Counted from the stretch's first letter, positions 1 to 9,086 are shown. The stretch is 43,851 nt of DNA from Gammaproteobacteria bacterium (GCA_029861845.1 JAOTYM010000020.1:1-43851), one strand, 5' to 3'. Notes: generated by a model not told the origin, from the letters alone. Translations and numbers: made by a program.

Positions 1-735
1 GGTGAGGATGGCGGCGCCACTACGGCCGTTATACGCGGTGGCCATCACCACTTCACCACTCTTGACCAACTCGAGTGGCTGTGAACCGGCCGACCAGAAC
101 ACAACATGGTCCTTGATGGTATCCAACTTTTTGAACGCACGGTCAAGGCCTTCTTTCGTGCCCGCGACCTTATAGACATCCTTGGGCTTTACCCCATCAG
201 CCATTAGCGCCATTTCGATATTCGCATTGGCCCAGGAGTTGATGCCGCGTTTGCCCGGAAACTTCTTGACGTCAAAGAAGTCTTTAATCGTCTTTGGTTT
301 CTTGCCGGGGAACCTGGTCTTGTCATAGAAGGCCGCGTAGCTCCAAAAGATCTGCGGTACCGCACAGTCGTTGGGCAAGGGAACCACCATGTCATCGCGC
401 ATCGATTTGCCATCAGGGGCGGGTACGAATTCATCGATGGGAAGCTCATGAAACAGACCTTCATCGCATCCGACGATGGCTTCGTGTGGAAGCACGTCGA
501 CGATGTCCCACTGTACGTTCTTGGATTCAACTTGGGCACGGACCTCAGCCAAACCACCATTGTAGTTTTCCCAATTAATCTTGATGCCCGTTTTCTTTTG
601 AAACGGTTCGCCATAGGCCTTCTGCTGGCTATTGCTATAGGCACCACCCCAGGACGTGACGGTTACGTCCGCACTGACAGCAGTTGCAAACGCAGCTGCC
701 AGCCCTAGAGTGATTAGTTTTACAATACTTCTCAT
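1..735 (-). CDS. ABC transporter substrate-binding protein, polyamine (PotD)-like, partial
   Basis: The minus-strand frame is open from an ATG at 735-733 to the window edge, giving 245 codons with the C-terminus missing. The N-terminus is a signal peptide (MRSIVKLITLGLAAAFATA, then VSADVTV). It is followed by a family-1 solute-binding fold opening of the VTSWGGAYSNSQQ type and later PNDCAVPQIFWSYAAFYD, as in periplasmic spermidine/putrescine-type receptors. A clean AGGAGG lies just upstream of the ATG (about 744-749 on the plus strand). The protein would deliver a polyamine or other small cationic/organic ligand to an inner-membrane ABC permease whose genes are probably beyond the left edge. 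The DUF1989-like gene lies 168 bp upstream on the same strand. The ligand cannot be told from sequence. Confidence 0.88.
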   Translation of the reverse strand, partial: MRSIVKLITLGLAAAFATAVSADVTVTSWGGAYSNSQQKAYGEPFQKKTGIKINWENYNGGLAEVRAQVESKNVQWDIVDVLPHEAIVGCDEGLFHELPIDEFVPAPDGKSMRDDMVVPLPNDCAVPQIFWSYAAFYDKTRFPGKKPKTIKDFFDVKKFPGKRGINSWANANIEMALMADGVKPKDVYKVAGTKEGLDRAFKKLDTIKDHVVFWSAGSQPLELVKSGEVVMATAYNGRSGAAILT

Positions 736-903
736 TTACACATCCTCCTGTCGTTTAGATGTAACGCAGCTGTAACACATTCGGTTGGCGAGAGTCAACG
801 AAATGGGTATTTATCGGCTATGAACCTGCGGCTGTGCCGCCTCATTTGCTTATGCTTTTCAAGCACTTAGATCCTTTGCGGGCGGGGCCATGGCAGGTCG
901 GCG

Positions 904-1512
904 CTAGCCGAGAACTTGGTAATGCGCGGCTGTGGGTGCGCGCGCCTTGCCATTTATCGGCAGGATGTCCTGCGGGCAGGCCGACATGGCGACGATACAG
1001 TTCGTTTCTGCGCGAAATACGACATAGTCGCCCGGTTTTGACGCTGGCACGCCCCACTGGGTGGCACCATTTTCACCTACTGGGATGTTCATCCACAGAT
1101 TCAGTGGGCTCGGACATTCGGCTGGTCTTTGACCAAGCTGTTCCATGCTGGCATAGAGGTTATCGGTGCAGTTATCGTGGTATTCCGTGCAATTGAGCAA
1201 CCTATAACGGTAGTCGTCGCAGGCGGCCATGAGGGTGTCATGTATGCCTGGCGACGTGTCTTGTATAAAGGTCAAGATTGGGCGGCGCCGATTAGTCACC
1301 ATGGGATCGCCGGCATGTGGAAATATGCGCTCCAAACAAGCCCGCAGGTGCTCCATAGACATGTATTCTGTGAGATCTTCGGCGTTGAATGCCCAAGTAT
1401 CCACAACCTGGCTACCGTAGGTGTTAATGATCTTGACAGATTGCCCCTTGTTGAGCCTAACCGCCTTGCCACTACGCGCTGGAATTGTAAAGTGTTCGCT
1501 TTGCTTGTTCAT
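904..1512 (-). CDS. Urea carboxylase-associated family protein (DUF1989-like)
   Basis: This is a 202-residue protein. It shows family hallmarks by eye: an N-terminal segment with SGKAVRLNKGQSVKIINTYG, then SMEHLRACLERIFPHAGDP, the NRRRPILTFIQD segment, CTEYHDNC and CPSPLNLWMNIPV. Family members accompany urea carboxylase or amine/amide catabolism genes. Their biochemical role is mostly undefined; some relatives are linked to guanidine or carboxyguanidine metabolism. Here no urea carboxylase or allophanate hydrolase is visible. The gene sits upstream of a polyamine-type ABC receptor on the same strand and is divergent from the ectoine-degradation genes, so a link to a small nitrogen compound is plausible but unproven. 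The stop is TAG at 906-904. Confidence 0.85.
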   Translation of the reverse strand: MNKQSEHFTIPARSGKAVRLNKGQSVKIINTYGSQVVDTWAFNAEDLTEYMSMEHLRACLERIFPHAGDPMVTNRRRPILTFIQDTSPGIHDTLMAACDDYRYRLLNCTEYHDNCTDNLYASMEQLGQRPAECPSPLNLWMNIPVGENGATQWGVPASKPGDYVVFRAETNCIVAMSACPQDILPINGKARAPTAAHYQVLG

Positions 1513-1717
1513 CGCCTCAGTTTCCTAAACATTAACGACACGAGTTAAATTTACCGCGAGTAACGATGGTGCGTATATAGCGACCAGGCCGGGACGCTGG
1601 CAGATTCTCGACAATACCCACCGATTGCAACAGAATCAGACGCCGACGAATGTTATGAATCCGAATCAGGGCTATAGATCATTCCTACCGAGTCAGAAAC
1701 AAAAGGATAAGAATGAT
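1513..1717. promoter_or_regulatory. Divergent intergenic region between DUF1989-like gene and doeB
   Basis: About 205 bp separate the start of the minus-strand DUF1989-like gene from the preferred doeB ATG at 1718. The frame of doeB stays open upstream to a TTG at 1625, but the extra 31 residues are low-complexity and unlike the family. I therefore treat this as a shared control region. No clear promoter or operator is identified. Confidence 0.4.
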
Positions 1718-2749
1718 ATGGGCTCCAAGAGAGACAAACCGTCACGTGTAACGAGTGATGTCGACCTTACTGCCGATGGTAAGCAGTTTGGTTATCTCAG
1801 TGTTCCCCATTCACGAAACGATTCAGCCTGGGGATCGGTACGTGTACCGATTGTAGTGGCAAAGAACGGAGACGGGCCCACCGTCTTTTTCACCGGGGGT
1901 AACCATGGCGACGAATACGAAGGGCCGATAGCTCTACTCAAGTTGGCTCGATCGCTAGAGGCATCGCAGATAACGGGACGGGTGATCATAATGCCGGCCC
2001 TCAATTTGCCGGCGGTACGTGCCGGCACACGGCTGTCGCCGATAGATGGCCTCAATATGAACCGTGTCTTTCCGGGTGTCCGAGAAGGTACCGTGACACA
2101 AATGATCGCCGATTACGTTTATACAACAATACTTCCGCACGCGGACGTTGTCGTAGATATCCATGCCGGCGGCAAGACCATGAGCTTAGTTCCGTGCGCG
2201 GTGATGCATCAGCTTGAAGATAAGGCGTTAATGGATCATACGATGGCAGCATTACTCGCATTTGGCGCGCCATTTGGTTTGGTGCTACAGGAACTCGATA
2301 GCGAGGGTATGCTCGACACCGCGGTTGAAGACATGGGTAAAGTATTTATTTCAACCGAACTCGGTGGTGGTGGCACGGTGACTACCGATACCGTGGGCAT
2401 TGCCGACAGCGGAATCCGAAATATACTGTGCCATTTCGGGCTGATTGATGAAACGGTGATAACCCCGCAGGCACGTGGTCTGCCAGCAACACGTTTGATG
2501 CATACACCGGATGAAGATTGCTTGGTGGTTGCAAACGATAACGGGCTTTATGAGATATTGGTGGATCTTGGGCGTGAAGTGGCAGCAGGCACGCCGATTG
2601 GGCGAATTCATTTCTATGAAACCCCAGAGAGGGCCCCTAGCTTATACAAGGCCCGACGCAGTGGCATGATAGTGCACCGACACGTACCAGGGTTAATTCA
2701 AGCCGGCGATTGTTTAGCGCTCATTGCCACTGACTACGATTACTCATAG
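1718..2749 (+). CDS. doeB: N-acetyl-L-2,4-diaminobutyrate deacetylase (DoeB/EutE), ectoine degradation
   Basis: The protein belongs to the succinylglutamate desuccinylase/aspartoacylase zinc-peptidase family. The metal-site motif GGNHGDEYEGP (His and Glu ligands) and the downstream DIHAGG His are present, and GRIHFYETP and a short C-terminal beta domain follow. DoeB removes acetate from N-alpha-acetyl-diaminobutyrate made when ectoine is hydrolysed. Starting at ATG 1718, preceded by AAGGA at about 1703-1707, gives 343 residues, the family's usual size; the longer TTG-start version has an atypical leader. It leads into eutB and eutC on the same strand. The ectoine hydrolase DoeA/EutD is not in this window. 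A related acyl-amino-acid deacylase is the alternative, but the eutBC neighbours favour DoeB. Confidence 0.82.
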   Translation: MGSKRDKPSRVTSDVDLTADGKQFGYLSVPHSRNDSAWGSVRVPIVVAKNGDGPTVFFTGGNHGDEYEGPIALLKLARSLEASQITGRVIIMPALNLPAVRAGTRLSPIDGLNMNRVFPGVREGTVTQMIADYVYTTILPHADVVVDIHAGGKTMSLVPCAVMHQLEDKALMDHTMAALLAFGAPFGLVLQELDSEGMLDTAVEDMGKVFISTELGGGGTVTTDTVGIADSGIRNILCHFGLIDETVITPQARGLPATRLMHTPDEDCLVVANDNGLYEILVDLGREVAAGTPIGRIHFYETPERAPSLYKARRSGMIVHRHVPGLIQAGDCLALIATDYDYS

Positions 2750-2814
2750 GGGTTGGCACGACCCAGGGAACCGGGAATACGATCACCGATGAATAAAGGC
2801 CAACTAAAGCCGGC

Positions 2815-3804
2815 GTGACGTCGCAACTGGCTGTAACGCTACGAGATATCTACCGTGCGCGCCGCACGATTTTACCGTCGGTGCGTGTTACGCCACTGGT
2901 ACCATCGCCCGATCTGTCACACCGTATTGGCGCATCGGTATTTCTGAAGTTAGAAACCCTACAACAAACCGGTTCGTTCAAGATTCGCGGGGCCACGAAT
3001 CGACTTGTCCGTCTTAATGCCGATGAACGGGGGCGGGGGGTAGTGGCGGTATCGACCGGCAATCATGGACGGGCAGTGGCGCACGCGGCCCGTACCTTGG
3101 GTATTCGCACGACTGTCTGCATGTCTAGTCTCGTGCCACAGAACAAACTGGCAGCGATCCGTGATGCCGGCGCTGATGTGCGTATTGTTGGCCACGCACA
3201 AGACGACGCGGAAGAGGAGGCCAAGCGACTCACTCAAGAAGAAAACATGATCGCGGTCCATCCGTTCGACCATCCCCATATCATCGCGGGACAGGGTGTA
3301 ATCGGGGTTGAACTGCTGGAAGACTTGCCGGATATCGATTGCCTGTTGGTCGGATTGTCTGGCGGCGGGTTGATATCGGGTATCGCTATTGCCCTAAAGG
3401 CTGCGTCACCGCAGACTCGCGTCATTGGCGTTTCGATGGAACGCGGTCCGGCCATGTTCCATAGTATCAAGGCCGGTAAGCCTGTACTGGTCGAAGAGCA
3501 AAAGACGTTGGCAGATAGTCTAGGTGGTGGGATTGGGCTCGATAACCGCTACACATTTGCGCTCGTGCAACAGTACGTCGATGACATAATACTTGTCACT
3601 GAACAACAGATTGCAGCCGCAATGGCGTACTTATATCGCTCCGATCGAGTCATCGCGGAGGGTGGGGGCAGTGTTGGTGTAGCTGCGCTGCTGCACGATC
3701 TTGTGCCTAACGTACGTGGCAACATTGTCTGCGTTATCAGTGGAGGCAACATCGACATGGAGCAGTTTACTCGTATCATTAACGGCAAATATACGTTTGA
3801 CTAG
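2815..3804 (+). CDS. eutB: Hydroxyectoine utilization dehydratase EutB (threonine dehydratase-like)
   Basis: This is a PLP fold-type II enzyme of 329 residues. The Schiff-base lysine is Lys56 in the TGSFKIRGA motif, the phosphate-binding loop is LSGGGLISGIA and the C-terminal PLP contact is VISGGNID. It resembles catabolic serine/threonine dehydratases but is short, lacking the ACT regulatory domain, as is usual for EutB. EutB is proposed to act on the hydroxylated intermediate of hydroxyectoine breakdown. The frame opens at GTG 2815; there is no in-frame ATG and only a weak AAAGG about 15 bp upstream, so the start is uncertain by a few codons. Gene order doeB-eutB-eutC supports the assignment. 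A generic threonine dehydratase is the alternative. Confidence 0.8.
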   Translation: MTSQLAVTLRDIYRARRTILPSVRVTPLVPSPDLSHRIGASVFLKLETLQQTGSFKIRGATNRLVRLNADERGRGVVAVSTGNHGRAVAHAARTLGIRTTVCMSSLVPQNKLAAIRDAGADVRIVGHAQDDAEEEAKRLTQEENMIAVHPFDHPHIIAGQGVIGVELLEDLPDIDCLLVGLSGGGLISGIAIALKAASPQTRVIGVSMERGPAMFHSIKAGKPVLVEEQKTLADSLGGGIGLDNRYTFALVQQYVDDIILVTEQQIAAAMAYLYRSDRVIAEGGGSVGVAALLHDLVPNVRGNIVCVISGGNIDMEQFTRIINGKYTFD

Positions 3805-3813
3805 GGAGCGCGT

Positions 3814-4803
3814 ATGTCGGTGTTAGTGCTGACCGAAACTGAACTGCGCCAATGCATTGGCATCGATCAGGAAGCACTCGAGGCGGTGCAACAGGCCTTT
3901 ACTTGGTTGGCCGACGATAAAGTGATTATGCCACCCGTCATGCATATAGAGATGGCCGAGAATAATGGTGATGTAGATATCAAGAGCGCCTTTGTCAAAG
4001 GTCTCGACAGCTTCGCAGTGAAAATGGGCTCTGGTTTTTTTAATAACCACCAGCTGGGGCTACCTAGTTCTAGTGCCATGATGGTATTGCTGAGCGCCAA
4101 GACCGGGTTTTGTCAAGCGCTACTACTCGATAACGGGTACTTAACGGATGTGCGTACGGGACTGGCAGGTGCCGTAGCTGCTAAGTTCTTGGCACCTGAA
4201 GTTGTCGATACGGTAGGCGTAATCGGGACCGGCGCGCAGGCGCGCTATCAGATCAAGAGCCTGAAGCTAGTACGCGATTTTCAGCGGCTTCTCGTTATTG
4301 GGCGTACGTCGGAACGCACGAGTGCGTATATCGATGAAATGCGCAGCGCCCTAGGCATCGATGTTACGGCGGTCGAGAACGTAGAACAGCTGGTGCGTGA
4401 GAGTCAAATAGTCGTTAGCACTACGCCATCGCGAGAGGCACTGATCGAGGCCGAATGGCTTCACCCCGGCCTTCATATTACCGCCATGGGGTCCGACCTC
4501 GCCGGTAAGCAGGAGTTGGCAGCCGATGTCCTGGGATCTGTCGACGTGTTGGCTTGTGATAGAAAAGCGCAATGCTTTTCCATGGGTGAGTTACAGCACG
4601 GCCTCGGTACCGGCATCATTTCTGAAGAATCGGAAATCTATGAGTTAGGCGAACTGACGTCGGGGCGGATAGCAGGCCGACGTTCACCCGAAGATATTAC
4701 TGTCTGTGATCTTACCGGCACCGGCGTACAAGATACGGCGATCGCGTTGGTGGCTTACCGGAAGGCCATACAATCGGGCCTTGGTTCGAAGATCGATAAT
4801 TAG
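3814..4803 (+). CDS. eutC: Ectoine utilization protein EutC (ornithine cyclodeaminase/mu-crystallin family)
   Basis: The protein has 329 residues with the family's two-domain layout. The N-terminal part contains the VKMGSGFFNN substrate region. The NAD-binding Rossmann motif GVIGTGAQARYQ follows, and DLTGTGVQDTAIA lies near the C-terminus. The ATG at 3814 has an AGGGAG ribosome-binding site and begins 9 bp after eutB stops, so the two are co-transcribed. EutC works with EutB in converting hydroxyectoine-derived intermediates to a common ectoine catabolite. Ornithine cyclodeaminase or alanine dehydrogenase are alternative activities in this family, but the doeB/eutB context is decisive. Confidence 0.82.
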   Translation: MSVLVLTETELRQCIGIDQEALEAVQQAFTWLADDKVIMPPVMHIEMAENNGDVDIKSAFVKGLDSFAVKMGSGFFNNHQLGLPSSSAMMVLLSAKTGFCQALLLDNGYLTDVRTGLAGAVAAKFLAPEVVDTVGVIGTGAQARYQIKSLKLVRDFQRLLVIGRTSERTSAYIDEMRSALGIDVTAVENVEQLVRESQIVVSTTPSREALIEAEWLHPGLHITAMGSDLAGKQELAADVLGSVDVLACDRKAQCFSMGELQHGLGTGIISEESEIYELGELTSGRIAGRRSPEDITVCDLTGTGVQDTAIALVAYRKAIQSGLGSKIDN

Positions 4804-4835
4804 GTTTACCAGGCATCGTCCGGGGTTTTGAGTCT

Positions 4836-5858
4836 ATGCCCATCTCGCAAAGGACCGCCTCGGCCCTACGAATCTGTATCGGCACGGCCATGGCCGGCGC
4901 CGCCATTGGCGCCTCGTATTCTGCCATGCTCGGCGGACAGCCGAAACTTGGGGCCACAGTTGGCTTTCTTATCGGCTCTGGCGTCAGCGCCCTCGAGCTC
5001 TTCATTGTTCAACGTCGGATCGGCGAGCCTCTGCGTCGCATGAAGCTTGCGTACTTCATCGGCATCATGACAGTTTTGTGGATGCTGATCATCGCCATCG
5101 GTCTACAGGTCACACCACATCTCTATGGAATGTCGGAGGGTCTCTACCCCAAGGCGTGGACCGGCAGCACATTGTGGCAAGATATAGCCTTCTCCCTAGC
5201 GGTGGCATTCTTGCTGAATTTCTTTGGCCGCATACGCAGCTTGGTTGGCAGCCGTGTCCTATTCAACTTCTTGCTCGGGCGTTATCACCGACCACTACGC
5301 GAGGAACGCGTCTTCTTGTTCTTGGATCTTGCGCATTCGACGATGTTGTCGGAGAAACTGGGCGACATATGCGTACAATCGTTGATCGGACGATTCTTTT
5401 TCGATATCGCGCAACCAATCAGCGAATATGGGGGCGAAACTCACCGATACATCGGCGACGAGATCGTGGTTACTTGGCCGTTAAAAGAAGCGATTAGGGG
5501 AGCACGTTGTGTGCGCTGTGTGTTTGCCATCCAGGACCTTATTGCCGCTCGGGCGCCAACATATCATGCTGAATTCGGCGTGATTCCTGAATGCCGTATC
5601 GGTATGCACGGGGGATCAGTCGTCGCCAGCGAAGTGGGTGATGATAAGCGTGAGATTGTCTATTTCGGCGATACTATTAACACCGCAGCCCGTTTGGAGC
5701 AGATGTGCAAGCAGCTGAAACGGGCATTTCTGGTCTCGGGTGAACTACTCAGCCGGATGAGTCTATCGTCAGACATACTCACCGAAGAACTCGGCACAAT
5801 GGAACTGCGAGGGAAACAACAACAAGTAAGAATTCTGAGCGTCTCGCGCGCTGCTTGA
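4836..5858 (+). CDS. Membrane-anchored class III adenylate/guanylate cyclase
   Basis: The protein has 340 residues. Roughly four hydrophobic segments (about 10-30, 38-58, 70-92, 115-135) precede a C-terminal class III cyclase domain (about 155-330). Metal-binding aspartates are seen in FLFLDLAHST (about residue 163) and RYIGDEIVVTW (about 207). The transition-state Asn/Arg are in FGDTINTAARLE. The usual substrate-selecting residues look altered: Arg replaces Lys in HRYIGD, and Glu sits where Asp/Thr normally stands (REIVYFGD). It should make a cyclic nucleotide from NTP at the inner face of the membrane, but cAMP versus cGMP is not predictable. It starts 32 bp after eutC, so it may be transcribed with the ectoine genes. 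Confidence 0.88.
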   Translation: MPISQRTASALRICIGTAMAGAAIGASYSAMLGGQPKLGATVGFLIGSGVSALELFIVQRRIGEPLRRMKLAYFIGIMTVLWMLIIAIGLQVTPHLYGMSEGLYPKAWTGSTLWQDIAFSLAVAFLLNFFGRIRSLVGSRVLFNFLLGRYHRPLREERVFLFLDLAHSTMLSEKLGDICVQSLIGRFFFDIAQPISEYGGETHRYIGDEIVVTWPLKEAIRGARCVRCVFAIQDLIAARAPTYHAEFGVIPECRIGMHGGSVVASEVGDDKREIVYFGDTINTAARLEQMCKQLKRAFLVSGELLSRMSLSSDILTEELGTMELRGKQQQVRILSVSRAA

Positions 5859-5893
5859 CCGAAGCGAAAGTCGCGTCGGTTGGCGAGACTATT

Positions 5894-6682
5894 TCAGACT
5901 ATCTTAATCAACGCATCAAGTACTTCGTTGGGCCGTTCGGTTAACATGGCGTGGCCGCAATTATTTAACACAACAACCTCGGCCTCAGGGATCAATCCAC
6001 CAATATGTTTACCGATCCGTGACGGTGTCATGACATCACGATTGCCGACAATCACCAGGGTCGGACACTTTATTTGGACCGCACGTTCCGAGCCGTCACC
6101 GTAGTCGTTACATGCCTTAAGATCCGCGTGAATGACGCCAGCGCCAGCGCGCTGCAACAGTTTCATATTGCCACCCGTCATCCATATGCCTGGCGTACCG
6201 ACACCGCCAACTTGTCCAACATGGCTATGGCCCCATATCGTTAGCATGTCGACCGCCGCGTGGTCATCGGCCTTTGCCGCCTCCAGCAGTCGATCATGCA
6301 CAGGCATGGGGGCAGATATACCGAGTAGCGCTAGTGCGCGTGCACATTCGGGGTGCCGCACTACGGTTTCGAACGCAACGAGTGATCCCATGCTATGGCC
6401 AATGATGGCGGCCTGTTCAACACCGGCCGCAACGAGCACGTGTGCTACCCAGTCTGCCATATCTTCGATACTTTCGAGCGGCGGGCCTTGTGAACGGCCG
6501 TGACCGGGCAAATCAACCGCGAGTACGTTACGACCGTGTCGCGCGAAGTAGCGCATTGGCAACGTCCAAACCGTATGGTCGAGTCCGGCCCCGTGAATGA
6601 AGATAGCCGACAGTTTCGCTGGATCGAGCTCGCGACCTAGCGTCGTGGCAAACGCTGTCTTCTCATCTATTTTCGATTCCAT
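5894..6682 (-). CDS. Alpha/beta hydrolase
   Basis: This is a 262-residue alpha/beta-hydrolase. The oxyanion region is FIHGAGLDHTVW, the nucleophile is Ser97 in GHSMGS, the acid is probably Asp216 (GNRDVMTP) and the catalytic His is His244 (NCGHAML). The VDLPGHGRS strand-helix motif is typical of esterases and C-C hydrolases. It starts 7 bp after metY stops and its AAAGG ribosome site lies within the metY end, so the two genes form one transcription unit. It could be a homoserine O-acyl-ester or thioester hydrolase given metY, but nothing in the sequence fixes the substrate. Confidence 0.88.
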   Translation of the reverse strand: MESKIDEKTAFATTLGRELDPAKLSAIFIHGAGLDHTVWTLPMRYFARHGRNVLAVDLPGHGRSQGPPLESIEDMADWVAHVLVAAGVEQAAIIGHSMGSLVAFETVVRHPECARALALLGISAPMPVHDRLLEAAKADDHAAVDMLTIWGHSHVGQVGGVGTPGIWMTGGNMKLLQRAGAGVIHADLKACNDYGDGSERAVQIKCPTLVIVGNRDVMTPSRIGKHIGGLIPEAEVVVLNNCGHAMLTERPNEVLDALIKIV

Positions 6683-6689
6683 AATTGTT

Positions 6690-7985
6690 CTAACCTTTCT
6701 GCGAAACGTACAGCGCCCGACCCAAATCTTCGATCAAGTCATCAGGGTCTTCGAGCCCGATAGAGAGTCGGATGAGCCCTTCAGAAATGCCCGCTGCCTC
6801 TAACGCTACCGCGTCCATGCGATGATGTGTAGTGCTGGCCGGATGGATCGCTAACGATTTGGCGTCACCGACATTGGCAAGATGCGAGAAGATCCGTAGG
6901 CTCTCGATGAATTTTTGGCCGGCAGCGCGATCGCCTTTGATACCGAAACTAAAAACTGCACCGCAGCCACGTGGCAGTAGTTTCTTAGCGAGCTCGTGAT
7001 CGGGATGATCAGGTAACTCGGGATAAGTCACCCAGTCGACTGCCTTGGCTGAGCTGAGATAGTTGACTACCTTCCGTGTATTTTCGACATGTCGTTGCAT
7101 GCGCAGCGACAAGGTTTCCAGTCCCTGCAAAAGGTAAAACGCCGTGGTCGGACTCATGCACGCACCAAAATCACGTATACCCTCTTTGCGCGCACGTGTG
7201 ATAAAGGCAGCCGGCCCGAATTCTTCGACAAACTTGAGGTTATGGAAGCCGTCATAGGGTTCGGTCAATGTTGGAAATTTGCCGGAAATCTCCCAGTCAA
7301 AACGTCCACCATCGACGACCGTGCCACCGATGATTACGCCATGACCACTTAGGAATTTAGTGGCCGAGTGAAAGATAAGATCCGCACCCATATCAAATGG
7401 GCGACACAGATATGGCGTGGTAAAGGTCGAATCGATTAACAACGGGACGCCCGCATCATGGGCAATTTCAGACACCGATGGGATATCGAGCACCTCGAGG
7501 CCAGGGTTTCCTAGCGTTTCACCAAAAAGGAGCCTGGTTTGTGGACGAATGGCGTCCTTAAAGGCGTCCAGATCGCGCGGATCGACGAAAGTTGTTTCGA
7601 TGCCGAAACGCGGCAATGTATACGCAAGTAAATTGTGTGAACCGCCATAAAGTGAGCGCGATGCCACGATATGGTCGCCGGCACCCAAGATAGTCGCGAT
7701 GGCAAGATGCATCGCGGCTTGACCGCTGGCGGTGCAGATTGCACCGACGCCGTCCTCCAACGCCGAGATTCGCTCCTCGGCCACGGCGGTGGTTGGGTTA
7801 GAGATCCTTGAATAAACATGTCCGGCGCGTTCGATATTGAAAAGCCCGACCGCGAAATCGGCATCCCGAAAAACATACGATGCCGTCTGGTAGATTGGCG
7901 CCGCCCGCGCCCCGGTCGCAGGATCGGGTTGCTGGCCCGCGTGTAGGCTTAGCGTATCGAAGCGAAGGTGTTTGGGGTCAGCCAT
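6690..7985 (-). CDS. metY: O-acetylhomoserine aminocarboxypropyltransferase (sulfhydrylase)
   Basis: This is a 431-residue PLP enzyme of the Cys/Met-metabolism family. It opens with RFDTLSLHAGQQPDP and YQTASYVF, carries YSRISNPTTA, and has the PLP lysine at Lys210 in HSATKFLSGHG. Length and opening are characteristic of MetY rather than the shorter MetB/MetC/MetZ. It condenses O-acetyl-L-homoserine with sulfide (or methanethiol) to homocysteine (or methionine) in the cytosol. The start ATG (7985) has a strong AGGAGG. Methanethiol use would be interesting because a DmdA-like gene occurs in the same window. The alpha/beta hydrolase gene follows in the same operon. Confidence 0.93.
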   Translation of the reverse strand: MADPKHLRFDTLSLHAGQQPDPATGARAAPIYQTASYVFRDADFAVGLFNIERAGHVYSRISNPTTAVAEERISALEDGVGAICTASGQAAMHLAIATILGAGDHIVASRSLYGGSHNLLAYTLPRFGIETTFVDPRDLDAFKDAIRPQTRLLFGETLGNPGLEVLDIPSVSEIAHDAGVPLLIDSTFTTPYLCRPFDMGADLIFHSATKFLSGHGVIIGGTVVDGGRFDWEISGKFPTLTEPYDGFHNLKFVEEFGPAAFITRARKEGIRDFGACMSPTTAFYLLQGLETLSLRMQRHVENTRKVVNYLSSAKAVDWVTYPELPDHPDHELAKKLLPRGCGAVFSFGIKGDRAAGQKFIESLRIFSHLANVGDAKSLAIHPASTTHHRMDAVALEAAGISEGLIRLSIGLEDPDDLIEDLGRALYVSQKG

Positions 7986-8204
7986 ATGCCGTTCCTCCTC
8001 AGGTGCATCGGCGTACCATACACAGTAGGACAGACGACGTGCAACGGCCCTGACCGGTACCAGCCGCTAGCGAATCGCGAGCAGTGCTACGGCAAGGCGT
8101 GGTACTATTGATCGACCATCACCGTATCGGGCCTGGTGGTCGTTGCCTCCCGACGAAATTCCGTTTAAGGTGTGCCGACAACGCATTGTAATTGAGACCC
8201 ATTC
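7986..8204. promoter_or_regulatory. Divergent intergenic region between metY and amino acid ABC ATPase
   Basis: This 219-bp gap holds the outward-facing starts of metY (minus) and the ABC ATPase (plus) and therefore presumably promoters for both. Apart from the metY Shine-Dalgarno sequence I recognise no operator, riboswitch or structured RNA in it. Confidence 0.35.
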
Positions 8205-8975
8205 ATGGCCGAATCGGCGATTGTTGTCGAAGACCTACATAAGAGCTTTGGTGCATTGCAGGTCTTGAAGGGCATCTCGCTTCAGGCAAACGAGCAAGAT
8301 GTGGTCTCCATCCTCGGGAGTAGTGGTTCCGGCAAAAGTACCCTGTTGCGGTGTATCAACCTGCTGGAGACGCCGACGTCGGGCAAGGTCTTTGTGCATG
8401 GAGAGCTTATCAAGATGCGCGAAAAGCGTCCCGGTGAGCGGGTGCCCGAGGACCAGAAGCAGGTGGACCGGATACGCTCGAAGTTGGCCATGGTGTTCCA
8501 GCAGTTTAACCTGTGGTCTCATATGACTGTGCTGCAAAACGTGACCGAAGCCCCGATTCACGTGCTGAAGATCCCCAAGAAGCAAGCCCTGGAGCGCGCC
8601 GAGGCCGTGTTGCACAAGGTGGGTCTTTATGATCGCAAGGACTATTATCCCGCGCATTTATCGGGCGGACAGCAGCAGCGCGCAGCCATCGCCCGGGGCC
8701 TGGCGATGGAACCGGAAGTGATCCTGTTCGACGAGCCCACCTCGGCATTGGATCCGGAGCTTGTTGGCGAGGTGCTTAGGGTAATGCGAACCTTGGCGGA
8801 CGAAGGGCGCACCATGCTAGTGGTCACCCATGAAATGGGCTTTGCCCGTGACGTTTCATCGCGGGTCATGTTCTTGCACCAGGGCCTGGTGGAGGAGGAT
8901 GGCCCCCCGGATCAGATATTCAAGCAGCCGAAATCGGAGCGTTTCCGGCAGTTTCTATCAGGAAGCCTAAAGTGA
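8205..8975 (+). CDS. Polar amino acid ABC transporter ATP-binding protein (HisP/GlnQ type)
   Basis: The protein has 256 residues with all nucleotide-binding motifs: Walker [11 protein letters not shown]-loop FQQFNLW, signature LSGGQQQR, Walker [13 protein letters not shown] and H-loop VTHEMGFA. The insertion between Walker A and the Q-loop ([19 protein letters not shown]) is typical of histidine/lysine/arginine/octopine-type ATPases. It powers import through an inner-membrane permease heterodimer. It is the only ATPase in a cluster carrying two permease pairs and two binding proteins, so it presumably serves both. The ribosome site is weak. Confidence 0.93.
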   Translation: MAESAIVVEDLHKSFGALQVLKGISLQANEQDVVSILGSSGSGKSTLLRCINLLETPTSGKVFVHGELIKMREKRPGERVPEDQKQVDRIRSKLAMVFQQFNLWSHMTVLQNVTEAPIHVLKIPKKQALERAEAVLHKVGLYDRKDYYPAHLSGGQQQRAAIARGLAMEPEVILFDEPTSALDPELVGEVLRVMRTLADEGRTMLVVTHEMGFARDVSSRVMFLHQGLVEEDGPPDQIFKQPKSERFRQFLSGSLK

Positions 8976-8986
8976 CCGGTTTTTTG

Positions 8987-9012
8987 CAAGCCCTGACTCC
9001 CAGGGTTGTTTA
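8987..9012 (+). terminator. Weak hairpin after the ABC ATPase gene
   Basis: A 7-bp stem (AGCCCTG / CAGGGTT, one G-T pair) with a 5-nt ACTCC loop is followed only by GTTT. It could attenuate read-through between the ATPase and the first binding-protein gene. The T tract is too poor to be sure. Confidence 0.3.
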
Positions 9013-9086
9013 GGCATGAATTGGATGGGAGTTATTCAGAATGGGAACAGCGTTAACTAGACCGTGAATTTCAATAGGAGGATGAC

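Noticed and set aside
1625-1717. Upstream TTG start for doeB adding 31 residues
   Set aside because: The extra residues are polar and unlike the family; ATG 1718 has a Shine-Dalgarno sequence and gives the expected length.
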